From contig CM054135.1 in assembly GCA_028751875.1 (NCBI GenBank), positions 67,158,747 to 67,222,746 on the forward strand: a DNA stretch of 64,000 bases, read 5' to 3'. The notes under the pieces were generated by a model. That model was not told the origin of the DNA. It ran no database searches and saw only the letters and a program-made list of their open reading frames with translations. How positions within the stretch are numbered: position 1 is the first letter of the stretch; each line of letters begins with the position of its first letter. Made by a program: the position numbers and the translations under genes. Positions 59,126 to 64,000 of this stretch are shown here, piece by piece. This stretch comes from Rapana venosa. Lineage: Eukaryota; Mollusca; Gastropoda; Neogastropoda; Muricidae.

Positions 59126-59790
59126 TCGGGACCAGGGAACAGACAGCTGGGTAATGAGGACCAGGGAACAGACAGCTGGGTAATGAGGACCAGGGAACAC
59201 ACAGCTGGGTAATGAGGACCAGGGAACAGACAGCTGGGTAATGAGGACCAGGGAACAGACAGGTGGGTAATGAGGACCAGGGAACAGACAGGTGGGTAAT
59301 GAGGACCAGGGAACACACAGCTGGGTAATGAGGACCAGGGAACACACAGCTGGGTAATGAGGACCAGGGAACACACAGCTGGGTAATCAGGACCAGGTAG
59401 CTGACAGCTGGGTAATCAGGACCAGGTAGCAGACAGCTGGGTAATCAGGACCAGGGAACAGACAGCTGGGTTATCAGGACCAGGGAACAGACAGCTGGGT
59501 TATCAGGACCAGGGAACACACAGCTGGGTAATCAGGACCAGGGAACAGACACCTGGGTAATGAGGACCAGGGAACAGACAGCTGGGTAATCAGGACCAGG
59601 GAACACACAGCTGGGTAATCAGGACCATGGAACAGACAGCTGGGTAATGAGGACCAGGGAACAGACAGCTGGGTAATCAGGACCAGGGAACACACAGCTG
59701 GGTAATCAGGACCAGGGAACAGACAGGTGGGTAATCAGGACCAGGGAACAGACAGCTGGGTAATCAGGACCAGGCTAGGGAACACACAGC
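59126..59790 (+). repeat. 29-bp minisatellite (about 23 units)
   Basis: The unit is GGTAATGAGGACCAGGGAAC plus AGACAGCTG, with AG/CA and GAG/CAG variants. Because 3 x 29 = 87, minus-strand frames show a 29-residue period. Confidence 0.97.
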
Positions 59791-59964
59791 TGCCACTACG
59801 GTTAGCTCCTCACTGACAGGTAATGAATACCACTTCCGCTGTCTGAAAATACAGCCTTTGTTTCCGCTGACTAGAAGCCAGGAAGTCACGTGTCGAATAC
59901 ATCTTCCTTCATCCCCATGTTTTGTCAGCTAGTCAATGGCAGCTTTGAATCGTTGACAAGGATG

Positions 59965-60394
<430 letters not shown>

Positions 60395-60395
<1 letters not shown>

Positions 60396-61660
60396 TATGT
60401 GTGTGTGTGTGACTACAACGGCCTGTTTGGGTACATCCGTGTATATGAATCTGATATGTGCATAGAAATGCGTAAAAAGATACATACATTTCAGTACACA
60501 GCTGCATGAGTACGAGTGTGCTTGCATAAATTCTAATACTCTGTGTGTGTGCGCGCGGGCGCGTGCGTGTGAAAGTGCGTGGAAGGGGGGGGGGGGGGGG
60601 GCGGACCCTGCAAATGTGTACCCATGTATAACTTGCACGCCGGCTTCTGAGAGCATGTTAGAAAGTAGTATGCCTACACATCATCAAATCGGAAATGCTG
60701 ACAACGACAAGCTGAACATTGCGTTCTTAGCCCCCTTTCAGTAAAGCATTACAGCACTTCGCTTCTCTGCTTTATTTTGGGGAAAGTTTGGGGGTTGTTG
60801 TTTTCTTTCCTGTCTGTTTGAGGTTGGTCGATGCCTGTCTGATCGTCTCTAGTTTTATTGACCTGGCTGTCTGCTACTTGCCTGCTTCTTTCCATGAAGA
60901 CACTAAGCCATATCATCTAGACAGGAACGTTCACTCTTTCCTCCACAACGTGTCCTCACTTCCCAAACACTCTCAATCCCACAAAAATCTATAGAGACGT
61001 GTGCTGTGTCGTAAAAATGCTAGCTCAACCGAGATAACAACTCTTCCTAAGCCTGGAAACTTCCTGTCACCTGGTAGGCTGCCAATGTACACAGTGCAAA
61101 CTGCAAGACAAACGATTCCAAATCTATCAGTTCCTATTGTCTTTGTGAGCGTGCGATTCGGGTAAAAAAAGATTTTCCAGACAGAAGTTAGAAAGTACTC
61201 GTTTTACGTTCGAAGTCTGGACTGGTTATTTTATTTAAGCAATATCTTTTTTTCCTGCTATCATTTTGGGTCGTGTTTTCTTGCGTTGATAGAAAACGAT
61301 GGCCTAAGCAGTTTAAAAATAATTTTCAGTCACCTATCGAACCAGGTTCGCGCAGTCAAAGGTCTCTTACTCCAGTTGCGACCAGAAAACCATGTCACGC
61401 CAACACAGACATGCAAGACAACGTGTTCCAGACGCAAGCTGTTGTCGCTAAGTGTGAAAGCCAGGATGTTCTCATAACGGGACATGGGGTGTCCTCCATA
61501 AGAGGATGATGCATGCTGCCTGAAGACGAGGAAGCGGGGTCTCTGCTGACAAGGGGTATCCTGGTGCTCCCAAGGTTAAGGTTACTTCTCGTACACTTCT
61601 AGGTACAAAAACAATCCATTTTGTGGTGTGGTTTGTACGTTTATACAGACAGGTCGAGTT
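60395..61660. other. Mostly unassigned sequence
   Basis: GT/GC plus poly-G at 60541-60602. The rest (60620-61660) is low-repeat with no recognised gene. Confidence 0.5.
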
Positions 61661-61662
61661 GA

Positions 61663-61663
<1 letters not shown>

Positions 61664-61722
<59 letters not shown>

Positions 61723-61793
61723 ACGATAACGAAATTTTGCCATTAAGCTGATAAGCTCATACAGCAGCGAAACAGTGCAACGAGAGAGTGAGT

Positions 61794-61856
<63 letters not shown>
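61664..61856. repeat. Two (GA)n tracts
   Basis: GA 61664-61718 and GAGT/GA 61783-61856. Confidence 0.95.
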
Positions 61857-62079
61857 ATCTAAAAATAAGTCTATAGGGCTTATCTGTCTTGTTCATCGCT
61901 AAATTAGATGTTTTTTAAACAAAGATTTATTCACTCTGTGAAAATATTGATCTACATACAGACATGTGCACCTTTGTCAAACTTTAAAAAAAGCAAATGC
62001 AGTTGGAAAGATAACCATGCAAATTATTACACAACAAGCAGAAAACTCTCTCCCTCTCCCTCCCTCTCCCTCCCTATCG

Positions 62080-62084
<5 letters not shown>

Positions 62085-62140
<56 letters not shown>
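62085..62140. repeat. (CT)n microsatellite
   Basis: Preceded by CTCCCTCCCT units. Confidence 0.95.
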
Positions 62141-62143
<3 letters not shown>

Positions 62144-62144
62144 T

Positions 62145-62500
62145 TTATCCAAACCTAAAAACAAGATCAATCAATATTCTTCAACATGCAACATGACCCA
62201 GAAGTCTGCTGCCGAACCAAGGCCATGACAACCCAGACACTTGGCATATCACAGCCTCGAAACCTTCTGGTCTCCAACCTGAAGAGATGAAGGGAAAAGG
62301 TCGAGGTATTGTGGACGACAAAAAAGGAAAAAGAGCTGAAGCCAGACCAGTGAGGCATAGCTAGGCTGTTGGGTGACCAGGGAAGGGGGGAGTATGCGGT
62401 TACATTGGGGGGGGAGGGGGGGGAGACAGAAGTGGGCGACATGCCGGCTTATATAAGACTTCTCCTGGACAGCTGATCATATCCACCTAAGCTGTCATCG
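62145..62500. other. Unassigned sequence
   Basis: G-rich patch 62406-62424; no gene recognised. Confidence 0.5.
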
Positions 62501-62502
62501 AT

Positions 62503-62715
<213 letters not shown>

Positions 62716-63029
62716 CAGATCATAACAAGTATACATCATACCCAGAAAGCTGCTGTTGTGGATGTCGTGGGGTGGACGTTTGTTGAGATCATGTGCACAG
62801 CAGCTGTGTCACGTTTTTAGTGTTTTATTTTCTTGTTCTCTAATGAGATCTAAAGGCCTGCTGTGTACCCTGCCTATGAAAAAAAAAACAACTATCATCT
62901 GTCAAGTTCTAAACAATAACAACCCTACATCTCTTAATGATTAGTTATGAAATGTTTTGAACGCATATCAAATCGGCAAAAGAAAAATGTCATCACATCA
63001 AGCAGTGCTTTAACGGGTTTCTTTTTTCT

Positions 63030-63545
63030 TTTTTCAGCCCTCAGCTACAGCTCCAAAGTTCACCCATGTGAAACTTTTTGCGTATGCGACCGTTTTAACC
63101 CATGATTAAGGTATCCACACTCCAACTTCGGGGATGATGTGTAAACACGACACCAGTATGCATGCGTTTTATTTATGTTTGTCATCCATTCTTACCAGCA
63201 CGAATTGTCTACTCTTTCGAAAGATAGAACGGGTTTTAACATGTGCGCAAGATGTTCTGCATTCGCACACAGGGCCTCGGTTTCTAGTCTCATGTGAAGG
63301 ACTTTCCGGGGAATGGAGTCAGTATTTGGTGTTAACCCTAGAGAAAAAAAAAAGCCCTTGAACAGGGGCGTCTTTTTTGTGTCTTTGAGATTTTGTATAC
63401 GTATCAATCTGCCTGTCAGTATTGTAATTGCCCTTCGTGGGGTGATTAAAGTGTTTTCGACTTGACTTGACTTGACTTGGTGGTGGCTCGATAACGGGCT
63501 GTAAAATAGCAAGCGCAAAGCTCTAACCACGAGACCATCCCGTCA
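63030..63545 (-). mobile_element. V-type SINE with subfamily C tail and nested insertion
   Basis: On the minus strand: head GGTCTCGTGGTTAGAGCTTT and a degraded B box (63480-63540), an insertion (63358-63477), then the leader (TTCAAGGGC, GGGTTAACACC), core (CATGAGACTAGAAACCGAGG), body (AGAACATCTTGCGCACATGT) and C tail (GAAGTTGGAGTGTGGATACC, GGTCGCATACGCAAAAAG). It shows the subfamily A body with the C tail. Confidence 0.78.
63358..63477 (+). mobile_element. LINE 3' end nested in SINE
   Basis: TGTAATTGCCCTTCGTGGGG and TGATTAAAGTG followed by CGACTTGACTTGACTTGACT: a non-LTR 3' end with a CTTGA pentamer tail, splitting the host SINE. Confidence 0.55.
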
Positions 63546-63594
63546 CCCCCCCCCCCCCCCCCCCAACCCCCGTCCCCACCTTCCCGTTTCCTAT

Positions 63595-63830
63595 GTCAGA
63601 CACACGGCTTTCTTTCTCACGGAGACAGAACCATGCAGGGCATATAAAGGGAACGAGGAAGCCTACACCCGTTTGCTGCTGAACAAGCTCAGGCGACACC
63701 ACAAAATGGACTGTCACACCTTGCCTCCAGCGAGGAAGAAGCGTGACTTTGGAATCAACGCTCCACAATAAAATTTTTAAAATGTAAAAATCCAAATTTA
63801 AAAAACCAACAACACTGCCAACAGCCCTCT
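63595..63830 (+). repeat. Dispersed repeat R2, copy 3
   Basis: CCATGCAGGGCATATAAAGG, GGAAGCCTACACC, CACAAAATGGACTGTCACAC, TGGAATCAACGCTCCACA and ACAACACTGCC. Confidence 0.7.
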
Positions 63831-63939
63831 CCCCTTTCCTTAGTCATGCCTCTGTTACGTGTCCGTCTCAGAACAGGACAGGACGAAGCCAGACAAACGA
63901 CTCTTACGATAATTATACTTGTTTCTTCTTCACAGTCGT

Positions 63940-64000
63940 GTGCGTGCGTGTGTGTGTATGTATGTATGTAATGCTCGCTCTCTCTCTCTCTCTCTCTCTC
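63940..64000. repeat. (GT)-(GTAT)-(CT)n at window edge
   Basis: The CT tract continues past the edge. Confidence 0.95.

Overview
This is nuclear DNA from a eukaryote with large, repeat-laden introns. It is most likely a lophotrochozoan, and probably a marine gastropod mollusc. The first zinc finger of a retinoic acid receptor (RAR) is present in its lophotrochozoan form, split over introns. The window also holds tRNA-derived SINEs with a V-type core, an L2/CR1-like LINE end, and a very dense load of (CA)n, (GA)n, (GATA)n and poly-G microsatellites. There is no bacterial, viral or organellar gene organisation.

One gene can be supported. It lies on the minus strand. An upstream coding exon (32805-33072) encodes a Gly/Tyr-rich A/B domain. 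A second exon (5049-5218) encodes the end of A/B and DNA-binding zinc finger 1. They join in matching phase (phase 1) across an intron of about 27.6 kb. The second zinc finger and the ligand-binding domain must lie beyond the left edge. The sequence from 33.1 kb to 64 kb is then 5' flank or 5' UTR intron, and no coding exon is recognisable in it. A GC-richer block with a CCAAT box (34.26-34.56 kb) is a possible promoter.

Layout: 1-5.05 kb is RAR intron 2, with SINE pieces and microsatellites. 5.05-5.22 kb is the zinc-finger exon. 5.2-32.8 kb is intron 1, holding a LINE C-terminal fragment with its 3' tail (8.35-9.31 kb), several SINE copies, a tRNA/5S-like composite SINE (14.54-14.81 kb), a 22-bp minisatellite (20.47-21.44 kb), a perfect palindromic nuclear-receptor half-site pair (19.62 kb) and a diverged tandem duplication near exon 1 (32.2-32.55 kb). 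32.8-33.1 kb is the A/B exon. 35.3-37.3 kb is a 33-36-bp minisatellite that becomes more regular left to right. 50.2-52.6 kb is a 33-bp satellite array. 59.13-59.79 kb is a 29-bp minisatellite. A ~210-bp dispersed unit occurs three times (48.1, 54.0 and 58.4 kb).

Nearly all long open frames in the window are read-through of stop-free simple repeats (His-Thr, Cys-Val, Arg-Glu, Ser-Leu runs) and are not genes. I found no canonical tRNA or rRNA gene, no CRISPR array and no operon. The most interesting signals are the split RAR gene whose exon-1 splice donor is the edge of a GT microsatellite, the estrogen-response-element-like palindrome in its intron, and a set of modular SINEs that share cores and swap 3' tails, one tail matching the LINE in the same intron. 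Coordinates of repeats are approximate to a few bases; family names are from memory and untested by search.
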